Below are positions 53,402-62,820 of a stretch of DNA of 64,000 bases, piece after piece. The notes under the pieces were generated by a model. That model ran no database searches and had not been told where the DNA came from. It saw only the letters and a list, made by a program, of their open reading frames with translations. The position numbers and the translations under genes are program-made. The number at the start of each line of letters is the position of its first letter. The stretch's first letter is position 1. The DNA lies in NCBI RefSeq assembly GCF_002094855.1, contig NZ_ARYN01000004.1:217125-281124 (forward strand), in the 5' to 3' direction. This stretch comes from Zunongwangia atlantica 22II14-10F7 (GTDB lineage: Bacteria; Bacteroidota; Bacteroidia; Flavobacteriales; Flavobacteriaceae).

Positions 53402-54682
53402 CTATTCTTTAGCGTGCAAAGGAAATTTGGTAGTGAAAATGTGAGCATCTTTAAACTTATAATCCAATGCTAAATCGTACTTTACGGCAATCGCTTTTGC
53501 AAGCGCCAAGCCTATCCCGCTAGAAGAAGTTACGCCAGATTGCTTATAAAAACGCTGAAATATTACAGCCGAGTTTAGTGCTTTTTCGCCTTCATTTTTT
53601 ACACTAACAAAATCTTTATTTAAACTAATAATTACTGCAGTTTCTTTTGAAGAATGAATAATCGCATTCTTAATAAGATTCATATAAAGAATAAACATCA
53701 AGTCTTTGTTGCCTTTAAAAAATAGCTCTTCGTTTTGTTGAAATTCGATATTTATTCCTCGTAACTCAGCCAGATCTTTTAAACTATCTATTACTTCTTG
53801 CAGGATTAAGTTAATGTTTAATTGTTCGATATTCTCAAACTGCTTATTTTCGATTTTACTTAAAAGCAGTAGTGATTTATTGAATTTAGATAAGCGTTCC
53901 AGGTTTTGGATGCCATCTGCCAGTAAACGCATATCATTTTCATCTAAATGTTCACTCTCTAATAATAATTCTAGCTTGTTAATACTTATTGCAAGCGGCG
54001 TTTGTAATTCATGTGAAGCATTTTCTATAAAATGTTTCTGACTCACATAGGCTTCTCTGGATTTTTTTAGCAGGCGATCTACATTTTGATTCAGCAGTTT
54101 AAATTCTTCAATATTTGTTTCAGAATAATTCATTTTTTGATCACTCTCTATATTGAAATTCTTTAATTTTTGAAGCAAATCATAAAATGGATGCCATACT
54201 TTTTTCAGCAAAATATTATTCAGCAGTAATATCGAAACCACCATCCCAATATAAAGCCACAAAATACTGTAAAATAAATCCTCGATAAGATCATCTTCTT
54301 CTACCATAGAAGTGATCACCTTTACCTTATAATATTCGTCATCGTGTTTAAAAATACTTTCTAAAAGCCGAACAGGTTCAAAATCATCTTCATTTAGCAT
54401 ATACATGGTAGTATCCCGATATTGGTCTTTATGCGCAAGGATTTTATCAGATTTTTCTACCTTTCTAAAGGTATAATAGCCATCATCAAAGTTGATTTTA
54501 TTTAAAATTGAAGGATCTTTTTTAGCTTTTTGGATCACCAGCATTTTTTGATTCTCCAAACCATCGTCCATGCTATCGTAAATTTCGTCTAGCATTTGCC
54601 AATAGAAAATTAGCGCCCAAACGGTAATAATTAACAGCAGCAAAAAAGCAAAATAAGAAGTGGTGTAATTAAGTAATTTCAT
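53402..54682 (-). CDS. Sensor histidine kinase
   Basis: A 426-residue membrane kinase. Two membrane helices (about residues 10-30 and 155-175) flank a periplasmic sensor of about 120 residues. The dimerisation/phosphoacceptor motif is FIENASHELQTPLAIS (His near 224), followed by the ATP lid and N box (LIKNAIIHSSKE) and G box (SSGIGLALAKAI). It is translationally coupled by a 4-bp overlap with the upstream response regulator. The signal is not known; the divergent neighbour is the PBP1A gene. Confidence 0.92.
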   Translation of the reverse strand: MKLLNYTTSYFAFLLLLIITVWALIFYWQMLDEIYDSMDDGLENQKMLVIQKAKKDPSILNKINFDDGYYTFRKVEKSDKILAHKDQYRDTTMYMLNEDDFEPVRLLESIFKHDDEYYKVKVITSMVEEDDLIEDLFYSILWLYIGMVVSILLLNNILLKKVWHPFYDLLQKLKNFNIESDQKMNYSETNIEEFKLLNQNVDRLLKKSREAYVSQKHFIENASHELQTPLAISINKLELLLESEHLDENDMRLLADGIQNLERLSKFNKSLLLLSKIENKQFENIEQLNINLILQEVIDSLKDLAELRGINIEFQQNEELFFKGNKDLMFILYMNLIKNAIIHSSKETAVIISLNKDFVSVKNEGEKALNSAVIFQRFYKQSGVTSSSGIGLALAKAIAVKYDLALDYKFKDAHIFTTKFPLHAKE

Positions 54683-55356
54683 TCTACCATCAATTTATAT
54701 CCTACACCGTAAACCGCTTTTATTTTTAATGAAGACTGATGGCTCTTTAGTTTTTTACGAAGGTTTTTTATTTGCGAATAAATAAACTCAAAGCTATCTG
54801 CCTGGTCGATATTATCGCCCCAAACATGCTCTGCCAACGAAGGTTTTCGTACCAGTCGTTCTTTATTTGCAACCAGATACATTAAAATATCAAACTCTTT
54901 GCGGTTAAGTTCTACTTCCTCACTTTTAATTTTTACGCGTCGCTCTTCTGGGAAAATTTCGGTATTTCCAAGGGAAATGGAATTGTTGCCATCAAAATTT
55001 CTTCGTCGTAAAACCGCTTTAATCCTGGCATTTAACTCGGCCATATAAAAAGGTTTAGGCAAATAATCATCTGCTCCCAATTCTAAACCTTTTAATTTAT
55101 CATCTAAAGAATCTTTGGCAGAAACAATAATCACGGCTTCCATAAGCTGTTGTGATTTTAAATATTGAAGCAAACTTAATCCATCTCCGTCTGGCAAACC
55201 AATATCCAATAAAATACAATCGTAATTATAGACACCTATTTTTTCTTGTGCTTCTTTACAATTATGAGCAGTTTCCACCAGGTAATTCTCCTTCTCTAAA
55301 TTCTGCTGAATGTTCTCTAACATTTGCAGTTCATCTTCAACAATTAAAATTTTCAT
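54679..55356 (-). CDS. OmpR/PhoB-type response regulator
   Basis: A 225-residue regulator. The receiver has acidic residues at VEDE (6-9), the phosphoacceptor Asp51 in LLDIGLPDGDG, and the conserved lysine in VSAKDS near 101. The C-terminal winged helix (about 130-225) includes LNRKEFDILMYLV and VYGVGYKLMVE. It pairs with the histidine kinase downstream. ATG at 55356 (MKILIVEDE) is preferred to an in-frame TTG three codons upstream. Confidence 0.93.
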   Translation of the reverse strand: MKILIVEDELQMLENIQQNLEKENYLVETAHNCKEAQEKIGVYNYDCILLDIGLPDGDGLSLLQYLKSQQLMEAVIIVSAKDSLDDKLKGLELGADDYLPKPFYMAELNARIKAVLRRRNFDGNNSISLGNTEIFPEERRVKIKSEEVELNRKEFDILMYLVANKERLVRKPSLAEHVWGDNIDQADSFEFIYSQIKNLRKKLKSHQSSLKIKAVYGVGYKLMVE

Positions 55357-55524
55357 ATTGGGCAAATTTCAGCAAAATTATAGATGAAATTGGGAATAAA
55401 ACTGGATAATTCTTTTTTCTGAAGAACTATTGCTAAAATGAGTATCTGCTAATTTTAAAATTACCTTAAATACAAATGTTAATTTTATAAGTCTTTGTTT
55501 ATTTGTACGTAATTATTTAAAACT

Positions 55525-57846
55525 ATGCTGTCGAAACTTAAAAACTCGCCTAAATTAAAATGGGCTGTACGAATTCTACTGGGTTTAATTGCACTGTTTA
55601 TCTTGTTTTTTGCCAGTGTTTATTTTGGAATGTGGGGCAAGATCCCATCTCGAGAAGAGCTTAGTGAACTTCAGCAAAACAAAGCAACACAGGTTTTATC
55701 TAACGATGGGCAATTAATAGGTAAATTCTATATTTTCGACAGGCAGCCAATTATATTTGAAGATCTTCCGAAGCATTTAATAGAAGCTTTAATCGCTACT
55801 GAAGATGCCAGATTTTACGAGCATAACGGCATCGATAATCGTAGTTTAGGACGTGTATTTTTTAAATCTATTCTTTTACAGGACGAAAGTGCCGGTGGTG
55901 GAAGTACAATCACCCTTCAGCTGGCTAAAAATATCTACGGAAGAAAAGATTATGGCGCTTTAGGAATTGTCGTGAATAAGTTTCAGGAAGCCATTATGGC
56001 CAAGCGAATAGAAAAGATCTACAGCAAGAATGATATCATAACTTTATATTTTAATACCGTTCCTTTTAGTGATAATACCTACGGAATTGAAAGTGCTTCG
56101 ATGAAATTTTTTGGCAAGCATGTAAAGAATCTTAATGTTGAAGAAGCCGCTGTTTTAGTAGGAATGCTGAAGGCTTCGCATAGATATAATCCAAGAATTT
56201 TCCCAGAGCGCAGCAGGTTACGCCGTGATGTGGTGCTTACACAGATGGAAAAATATGGTTATTTAACTGAAGAACAGAAAAATAATTACATCAAAAAAGA
56301 TCTAATTTTAGATTATAAGAACTACAGTAATAAAAAAGGCCTTGCCCCCTATTTTCGTGAACAAATTAGAAAAGATCTAAGCAAAGTTTTAGATACCATA
56401 AAAAATAAGGACGGCGAGAAATACAATATTTATAGAGACGGACTCATTGTTCACACCACTTTAGATTACAAATTGCAAAGTGTTGCTGAAACTGCAATGA
56501 AAGAACACATGGCCAGTTTGCAACAGGAACATGAAAATTCTTACGGAAACCGAGCACCCTGGTTAACTAACGATGCGATTTTAAAAGATGCAATTCAGCG
56601 ATCTAAAGCCTATCAGAATTTAAAAGAAGATGGATTTTCTGAAGAAGAAATTATGAAAGAACTTCAGAAGAAAAAACAAATGGAACTTTTTGAATACAGC
56701 GGAACAGTAACCCGACAAGCCAGTACGATAGATAGCATAAAACATTATCTAAAATTCTTAAATTCTGGTCTACTTTCTGTAGATCCAAAAGATGGCGCAG
56801 TGAAAGCCTGGGTAGGCGGTGTAGATTTCAGATACTTCCAATACGATCATGTTTCGCAGAGTAAACGCCAGGTTGGTTCTACTTTTAAACCAATTGTGTA
56901 TACCACAGCAATCGATAAGGGAATTGAACCCTGTACTTATTATTCGGGGCGTGCAGTTACTTATAAAGATGGTTGGAAACCTACAAATGCATCAACTGAA
57001 GAGGAAGAAGAAGATCTTAATTACAGCATGAAATACGCGCTTAGCCATTCTATGAACACTATTGCTGTGAAAGTTTTATTGGATGCAGGAATTTCGAATG
57101 TGGTTGAAAAAGCACATCAAATGGGAATTGCTTCAGATTTACCTGAAGTACCTTCAATTGCTTTAGGTACTGCAGAAATTAATATGGAAGAACTTACCCA
57201 GGCCTATACCAGTTTTGTGAATTCAGGACGACCTTCAAAACCTTATTATATTACTAAAATTGAAGACGGCTCAGGAAACTTGTTGGCCGAATTTAAAGCT
57301 TCTGAAAAGCAGGAAGAGGCATTTTCCGAAGAAACAAGACAAATCATGGTAAATATGATGCAAGCCACCGTAAATGAAGGAACGGCTACACGACTGCGTT
57401 ATATTTACGGGTTAAACAACGACATTGCTGGTAAAACCGGAACAACTCAGAACAACAAAGATGGCTGGTTTGTTGGCGTTACTCCCAATTTGGTTACGGT
57501 TACCTGGGTTGGAAGTGACGATCATCGTATTGGTTTTAGAAATACAAGAATTGGCCAGGGCGCAAATTCGGCGTTACCCATTTTTGGAAAGATGATGCAA
57601 AAAATGAATGCCGATTCTTATTTTAATGAGATTACTAATGCACGTTTTAAAAGACCATCTAGCGAAGTGGCCGAACTTCTAGATTGTGAACCTACAAAAG
57701 AAGATAGTTTCCTTAAAAAGCTTTTTGGCAGTAAGAAAGACGAACCTGAGGAAATCGATATGGATGAACCAGTGAAAGAGGAAAAAGAGAAAGAGAAAAA
57801 AGGTTTCTTTAAAAGATTATTCGGCGGAAAGAAGAAGGATAATTAA
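55525..57846 (+). CDS. Penicillin-binding protein 1A (glycosyltransferase-transpeptidase)
   Basis: A 773-residue class A PBP that polymerises and crosslinks peptidoglycan outside the inner membrane. A single N-terminal anchor (residues about 16-38) is followed by the GT51 domain with TEDARFYEHNGID near residue 92 and GGGSTITLQLAKN. The transpeptidase has the SxxK serine in QVGSTFKPIVY near 451, SxN in SHSMNTIAVKV and KTGTTQNNKDGWFVG near 636. A basic/acidic C-terminal tail of about 45 residues ends the protein. A strong terminator follows. Confidence 0.95.
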   Translation: MLSKLKNSPKLKWAVRILLGLIALFILFFASVYFGMWGKIPSREELSELQQNKATQVLSNDGQLIGKFYIFDRQPIIFEDLPKHLIEALIATEDARFYEHNGIDNRSLGRVFFKSILLQDESAGGGSTITLQLAKNIYGRKDYGALGIVVNKFQEAIMAKRIEKIYSKNDIITLYFNTVPFSDNTYGIESASMKFFGKHVKNLNVEEAAVLVGMLKASHRYNPRIFPERSRLRRDVVLTQMEKYGYLTEEQKNNYIKKDLILDYKNYSNKKGLAPYFREQIRKDLSKVLDTIKNKDGEKYNIYRDGLIVHTTLDYKLQSVAETAMKEHMASLQQEHENSYGNRAPWLTNDAILKDAIQRSKAYQNLKEDGFSEEEIMKELQKKKQMELFEYSGTVTRQASTIDSIKHYLKFLNSGLLSVDPKDGAVKAWVGGVDFRYFQYDHVSQSKRQVGSTFKPIVYTTAIDKGIEPCTYYSGRAVTYKDGWKPTNASTEEEEEDLNYSMKYALSHSMNTIAVKVLLDAGISNVVEKAHQMGIASDLPEVPSIALGTAEINMEELTQAYTSFVNSGRPSKPYYITKIEDGSGNLLAEFKASEKQEEAFSEETRQIMVNMMQATVNEGTATRLRYIYGLNNDIAGKTGTTQNNKDGWFVGVTPNLVTVTWVGSDDHRIGFRNTRIGQGANSALPIFGKMMQKMNADSYFNEITNARFKRPSSEVAELLDCEPTKEDSFLKKLFGSKKDEPEEIDMDEPVKEEKEKEKKGFFKRLFGGKKKDN

Positions 57847-57892
57847 AGCTGATAGAATATTTCTTTCCAAAAAAGGCAGATCACAACTCACA

Positions 57893-57927
57893 AAAAGCCC
57901 GAATAAGCATAATTATTCGGGCTTTCA
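57893..57927 (+). terminator. PBP gene terminator
   Basis: A 13-bp stem AAAGCCCGAATAA and TTATTCGGGCTTT with a short loop. Confidence 0.88.
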
Positions 57928-58048
57928 TGCTTCAATTTATAGATTAAGCAGTTTAGAATAAGCCTTTAATTTTAAAGTTCATATATTGCTTTGAGGTTTG
58001 AAAATAGGATTTTAAATCTCTATTCTCTTTTTTAACAAAATTAGAACT

Positions 58049-58548
58049 ATGCAAAAAAGCATTTTAGCTGCTATAGCTTTTGTATGTTGCCTAAATATGA
58101 ACGGTCAGGAAATTAATCCTGATAATCCTGGCACTACAAAATCAAAAAAATATTTAGAGGATAATTGGAGAAAATTATCGAATGAAGGTAAGAACATAGA
58201 GGCTGCCAGTGAACTTTTATATCTTGTAATGTCTGATTCTACTAGAAATAAGCATGCAGATTACTGGCATATTGGTCAAATTTATGCAATGGATAATCAA
58301 TATGAAAAAGCGGTTATAAATCAATGCAGGGAATAACAGAAGAAAGTGATCAGCAATTTTGGTGGTATTATAAAGGAACACTTGCCTTTTTTGAAAGAGA
58401 TAAAAAGGCATTGAAAAAATACTTAGAGAATTTAGAAGCTAACCATACTTCTTATTACGAAAACAATTATAAAATTTTGAAGTCCTTATACGAAAATTTC
58501 GATAAAGGTTATCTAAAAGCTTCCAATTGGAAAAAAGAAGAGAGTTAA
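58049..58548 (+). pseudogene. Frameshifted exported TPR-like protein
   Basis: Two adjacent reading frames form one damaged gene. The first, 58049-58336, has a signal peptide (MQKSILAAIAFVCCLNMNGQ) and a TPR-like segment ending DNQYEKAVIN. The second, from about 58324, resumes in another frame with ITEESDQQFWWYYKGTLAFFERDKKALKKYLENL, which continues the same helical pattern. A net one-base insertion or two-base deletion near 58319-58324 would restore a single protein of about 165 residues. It could also be a sequencing error. Confidence 0.7.
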
Positions 58549-58732
58549 ACTTTGCATTAAGAGCGGTTAAGGATTATTATTTCTGAATAAAAAGAGGCAT
58601 TCTCAATCTATAAAATTGAAATTCGGTGTTTTTTGGCTAAATTTAGGTTTTGCAGACTTTTAATTCGATTTCATTACAAAATGATCGGTCTATAATTAGG
58701 AATAAATTCATAAGGCGAGTCGGCAAAAAATA

Positions 58733-59332
58733 TTGCTTAAAATAATCAATATTATCGAAGAATTCATCCAACAATACCTTAAGCAGCTCTCCTACTCTAC
58801 TCCGCAGGAAAAGGAATTTATCAAGCAGCATTTAAGTGTAAAATTCTATAAAAAAGGTGACTATTTTTTAGAATCTGGCCAGGTACAAACCGAAATGGGT
58901 TTTATTTGCAGCGGACTCATTCGGCGTTTCTATATCAACGAAAAAGGAAATCAAATTACGACTGGTTTTACCAAAGAAAACGAATATATCACCGATTATC
59001 CTGCGTTTATTAGGCAGCGTGCTTCAAAATATTACCTACAATGCTTAGAACCAACGACCATTGTAAACTTACCCTATAAAATTATTCATGAATGCTATGC
59101 TAAATTTAGAAATAGCGAAATGCAGGGACGCTTAATTGCTGAAAATGTGCTCACGATTCTAAACGATCGCGTAGAAAGTTTTTTGTTTAATACTGCGGAA
59201 GAAAGGTATCTGAAATTCATTTCAGAAAACCCAAACCTTATCCAAAGAGTGAGCTTAACACATTTGGCGTCTTTCTTAGGAATTGAACGACAATCTTTAA
59301 GCAGAATTAGAAGTAAACTGGCTAAAAACTAA
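58733..59332 (+). CDS. Crp/Fnr-family transcriptional regulator
   Basis: A 199-residue regulator. The cNMP-binding-like beta-roll (about residues 30-120) shows KKGDYFLESGQVQTEMGFICSGLIRRFY. The C-terminal winged helix (about 165-199) has VSLTHLASFLGIERQSLSRIRSKL. No cysteines arranged for an Fnr iron-sulfur cluster are present. The start must be a TTG at 58733, since no ATG precedes the conserved part. A TGTCAC-AAAT-GTGACA dyad lies directly after its stop, before the M20 hydrolase gene, which suggests that gene is its target. Confidence 0.9.
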   Translation: MLKIINIIEEFIQQYLKQLSYSTPQEKEFIKQHLSVKFYKKGDYFLESGQVQTEMGFICSGLIRRFYINEKGNQITTGFTKENEYITDYPAFIRQRASKYYLQCLEPTTIVNLPYKIIHECYAKFRNSEMQGRLIAENVLTILNDRVESFLFNTAEERYLKFISENPNLIQRVSLTHLASFLGIERQSLSRIRSKLAKN

Positions 59333-59335
59333 TTT

Positions 59336-59351
59336 TGTCACAAATGTGACA
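59336..59351. promoter_or_regulatory. Candidate Crp/Fnr operator
   Basis: A 16-bp dyad, TGTCAC then AAAT then GTGACA, with perfect 6-bp arms, 4 bp after the regulator gene and 53 bp before the M20 ATG. The half-site resembles the TGTGA/TCACA type bound by Crp-fold regulators. Confidence 0.65.
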
Positions 59352-59404
59352 GGTATCAAAGACAATGAAATCAGATCTTTACACTATCATTAAAACCTAA
59401 AAAA

Positions 59405-60700
59405 ATGACTTTTACCAGATCTTTTCGTTTACTTTTCATTTGGCCTTTAATTCTTATTTCGACTTTAGTTATCGGTCAAGAACAGCAACAAGAAGCAAAT
59501 ATTCATCAAATCATTCAGCAGCATTCCGCAGAAATTTTTGACAGTTTGGTTGAAATCCGCAGAAATTTTCATCGCAATCCTGAAGCTGCCGGAGAAGAAG
59601 TAAAAACTTCAGCAAAAATCATCGAATATCTACAAAATCTTGGCTTAGAAGTTCACCAAAATATTGGTGGTAACGGCGTAGTTGGAATTTTAAAAACCAA
59701 CAAAAAAGGTAAGAAAATCGCCTGGCGCGCCGATATAGATGCTCTAAAAACTGATCTTCCAGATGTGGTTTCTTACGAATCTAAAAATAAGGGCGTACGC
59801 CATATTTGCGGTCACGATATTCACGCAAGTGTTGCATTGGGAATCGCGAATGTGCTCAGCAAAATTAAAGACCAGTTGAGTGGAACGATCTATTTTATTT
59901 TTCAGCCTGCGGAAGAAAACTGGCAGGGCGCGAAAGCGATGATCGATGATGGTTTGTTTGAAATTATCGATCCAGAGGAGATCTATGCGCTTCATCTTTC
60001 ACCAATGCCGGAAGGAATTATCGCCACCCGAGCTAAAAATCTTTTTGCTGATTATAAAGTCATTCAGCTGAAATTCGATAAAAAAGAGGATGCTTCTGAA
60101 TTGACTAATTACGTAAAAAACCTTCTTGAAAATCTTCAAAATGTAACAAATGACAGTCCGTTTTGGGATATGCAGACATTAATGGATCCAGAACTTGGAC
60201 TAATAAACCCTAACACTATTTTCAAAGATTATGTGACTTTAAATTCTGAAGTATTTATAAACGAAAATGAAGAAAACCTGATTGTCAAAGTTGCGTTGAG
60301 TGCCAGCGATCCAGACAAATTAAATTCGCTTTTAAAACAATTAAAATCGGAAATTAGTCATTCAGAATTTTCAGAAAAGCTTATCGAGATTCAGTTTACA
60401 GAAGAAATTGCTTTGGTGTTAAACGATAAAAAACTTACTGAAGATGCTATTCAACAAATTAGTGAGGTTTATGGCAAACAAAGCTCCATCAATTTACACG
60501 GAATTATTCCAGACGGGCGTAGTGACGATTTTGCATATTTTCAGCAGAAAATTCCCGGTGTTTATTTTTTAATGGGCGGCTCTAATTATCAAAAAGGAAT
60601 CATTTCAATGCCGCATTCGCCAAATTTCAATGTAGACGAAAATTGCATTAAAACCGGAGTTCAGTATTTCTCCTCTTTAATTGCTGAAAAATTGAAGTAA
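59405..60700 (+). CDS. Exported M20-family amidohydrolase
   Basis: A 431-residue metal-dependent amidohydrolase with a signal peptide (MTFTRSFRLLFIWPLILISTLVIG). The metal site is visible in CGHDIHASVALG near residue 135 and FQPAEENWQGAKAM near 165; the last ligand lies in MPHSPNFNVDENC near the end. IAWRADIDAL is the usual AxxDMDAL-type block. Such enzymes hydrolyse N-acyl amino acids or hippurate-like amides. It lies just downstream of the Crp/Fnr gene and the dyad operator, so it is probably the regulated gene. Confidence 0.9.
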   Translation: MTFTRSFRLLFIWPLILISTLVIGQEQQQEANIHQIIQQHSAEIFDSLVEIRRNFHRNPEAAGEEVKTSAKIIEYLQNLGLEVHQNIGGNGVVGILKTNKKGKKIAWRADIDALKTDLPDVVSYESKNKGVRHICGHDIHASVALGIANVLSKIKDQLSGTIYFIFQPAEENWQGAKAMIDDGLFEIIDPEEIYALHLSPMPEGIIATRAKNLFADYKVIQLKFDKKEDASELTNYVKNLLENLQNVTNDSPFWDMQTLMDPELGLINPNTIFKDYVTLNSEVFINENEENLIVKVALSASDPDKLNSLLKQLKSEISHSEFSEKLIEIQFTEEIALVLNDKKLTEDAIQQISEVYGKQSSINLHGIIPDGRSDDFAYFQQKIPGVYFLMGGSNYQKGIISMPHSPNFNVDENCIKTGVQYFSSLIAEKLK

Positions 60701-60915
60701 TTTGAAGTATATTCTAGTATTAAAAATATAGCCAGTTTTATACAATCTTAGCCTAAAAGTTTCAGAACATAGACTAATGCGTTAGGAATAATTATTCCGA
60801 AGAAATCTGAATACAGTAATTGATAAGCAAAATAGAAAGCTCCACAAATACTTAAATTTCAAAATATTAACAGTTTATGGTTCAATTTTTATCTATTTTT
60901 AGCCACTGATTATCA

Positions 60916-62154
60916 ATGGTTTTATGCTGGACGTTTATGAAGAACCCTATTACACTTTCGCCGTTAATTCATCGTGGGGAACAACAAATTGCGATAAAAT
61001 TTAATAACGATAACAAGACCCGAGGCTTTATTAAGTCTTACAAGGATGTAAAATGGTCTCAGACGCTACGGACATTTTACGTAAATTACACTCCGCTTCA
61101 AATTATCGATTTATGTGATTTTTATAGGGATGGCGGTTACGAGGTAAATACGGATTCTTATACCAATTTAGAGGTTCCCGATATTTCTTCCAACGAAAAA
61201 GTATCGATTAGTACTGAAGATTCAAAACCTACAAGTAAGCAATTGTACCTGGCTTTACCCAACGAACATCGATATATTTTAAAAAACTATATTGGGTATT
61301 TAAGAGGAAAAAGGTTAAGTAAAAGTACGATTAAGAGCTATGGCTATTTTTGTTTACGATTTATGGATCTTCATAAAAATAAACCGATAAATGATTTTAA
61401 TAATAGAGATTTAGATTTGTTTATGACCAACGTGATGGCCAAAGAGCATTATAGCATTAGTAGCCATCGCCAATGTGTAAGCGCCTTAAAATATTTAACT
61501 GAATTTTGCGAAATCGAAAGTTTTGACGCCAGCGAATATCATAGGCCAAAAAAGAGTAAATATTTACCGGTAATTTTATCTGATCATGAAATTTTAAAAT
61601 TGATACAAGTTACGAGAAATTTAAAGCATCGCGCTATTATCGCATTGTTATATTCTGGTGGATTACGCATTGGGGAACTATTAAAACTAAAACAAAACGA
61701 TATTGATTTCTCCAGAAATGTGGTGCATGTGCGGCAGGGAAAAAACCGAAAAGATCGTGTGGTTCACTTAAGTGAAACAATAAAACCACTTTTAAATAAC
61801 TACCTGTTAACCTATACTCCTCAACACTTTTTAATTGAAGGCAGAGATCACAGCCCTTATACGGCCAGTGCGGTTAGAAACTTTTTAAAGATTAGTTGTA
61901 GGCAAGCGGGTATTTTTAAGAAAGTGACACCACATACGCTTAGACATAGTTACGCAACACATATGTTGGAAAACGGTGTCGATATTCGTTATATTCAGGA
62001 GCTTTTGGGTCATTCTAAGCCAGAAACCACGATGATTTATACGCACGTAGCACAAAAAGATCTGAACAAAATAAAGAATCCATTAGATATCGCTGTAGAA
62101 CGTATAACAAATAACTCAAAAGGAGACGAAAAAGTGTTGATATCCGGAAATTAA
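60916..62154 (+). CDS. Tyrosine recombinase/integrase with extra N-terminal domain
   Basis: A 412-residue tyrosine recombinase. The catalytic set is complete: Arg251 in SGGLRIGELLKL, Lys276 in the QGKNRKDR beta-hairpin, His340-xx-Arg343 in PHTLRHSYATH, His366 in LLGHSKPETT and nucleophile Tyr375 in MIYTHV. A SAM-like core-binding domain occupies about residues 115-205. An additional N-terminal region of about 105 residues is not found in XerC/D. The C-terminal TTMIYTHVxxxxLNKIKNPLD resembles integron integrases, but I do not see the extra IntI helix. ATG 60937 is an alternative start. It precedes cassette-like DNA with attC-like sites. Confidence 0.92.
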   Translation: MVLCWTFMKNPITLSPLIHRGEQQIAIKFNNDNKTRGFIKSYKDVKWSQTLRTFYVNYTPLQIIDLCDFYRDGGYEVNTDSYTNLEVPDISSNEKVSISTEDSKPTSKQLYLALPNEHRYILKNYIGYLRGKRLSKSTIKSYGYFCLRFMDLHKNKPINDFNNRDLDLFMTNVMAKEHYSISSHRQCVSALKYLTEFCEIESFDASEYHRPKKSKYLPVILSDHEILKLIQVTRNLKHRAIIALLYSGGLRIGELLKLKQNDIDFSRNVVHVRQGKNRKDRVVHLSETIKPLLNNYLLTYTPQHFLIEGRDHSPYTASAVRNFLKISCRQAGIFKKVTPHTLRHSYATHMLENGVDIRYIQELLGHSKPETTMIYTHVAQKDLNKIKNPLDIAVERITNNSKGDEKVLISGN

Positions 62155-62186
62155 AGCGAATAAAAGACTATTTTTATGGAGATATA

Positions 62187-62205
62187 ACGAGTTAGCTGCA
62201 AGCTG
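62187..62205 (+). other. attI-like junction
   Basis: AACGAGTTAGCTGCAAGCT: the GTTAGCT at 62191-62197 resembles the integron core site GTTRRRY (6 of 7) and marks a possible boundary where the first cassette was inserted, between G62191 and T62192. It is supported only by position and similarity to site ends downstream. Confidence 0.4.
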
Positions 62206-62244
62206 AAAAAAACTCTAATCATACAATTTCAAAATTTAAAAAAA

Positions 62245-62811
62245 ATGGAAGACAAAAAAAACGATAAAAAGAAATATGGGAAATTCTTTGCGATGATTGC
62301 GACTTCAATGATTGCAATGTTTCTATTAATGTACACTCACTCTTATCAAATAATCGACCACTTTTGGTTTAGTGAAACTCGATTGTTTATGACCATTATT
62401 ATGGGTGGTTCTATGATAATTATTATGCTTCTCTATATGCTAAATATGTATCAGAGTAAAACAACCAACATTGCAATATTGGGATTGGGAGCCTTAATGA
62501 TAGTCGGAGCAATTTGGTTAGTAAGAAGTCAAGTAACCGTGAGTGATACTGATTATATGGAAGGAATGATTCCACATCATTCGATTGCAATATTGACAAG
62601 CGAAAGAGCAAAAATCAAAGACATAAGAGTCCGAAAACTTGCGGACGAAATTATCAAAGCTCAACGCAAAGAAATTATGGAAATGGAATGGCTGATTAAG
62701 GATATTAAAGAAAATGGAATAGTAGAAACAGAAGGAGAAAAGGAAAATAGACCTATTCCAAAATTTGAAGGACGACTGGAAAAAGAAACCAAAAATATTG
62801 AAATTAAATAA
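62245..62811 (+). CDS. DUF305 membrane protein in cassette-like unit
   Basis: A 188-residue protein with three N-terminal helices (about residues 13-31, 47-67, 75-94) and an extracytoplasmic DUF305 domain. The conserved YMEGMIPHHSIAILTSERA (His111-His112) and the helical EIMEMEWLIKDI are the family core. DUF305 proteins are four-helix, often metal-responsive and frequently near copper-resistance genes on mobile DNA. The function here is unknown. It ends 10 bp before an attC-like palindrome, so it looks like a gene cassette. No metal genes are adjacent. Confidence 0.88.
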   Translation: MEDKKNDKKKYGKFFAMIATSMIAMFLLMYTHSYQIIDHFWFSETRLFMTIIMGGSMIIIMLLYMLNMYQSKTTNIAILGLGALMIVGAIWLVRSQVTVSDTDYMEGMIPHHSIAILTSERAKIKDIRVRKLADEIIKAQRKEIMEMEWLIKDIKENGIVETEGEKENRPIPKFEGRLEKETKNIEIK

Positions 62812-62820
62812 AAAGCCAGC

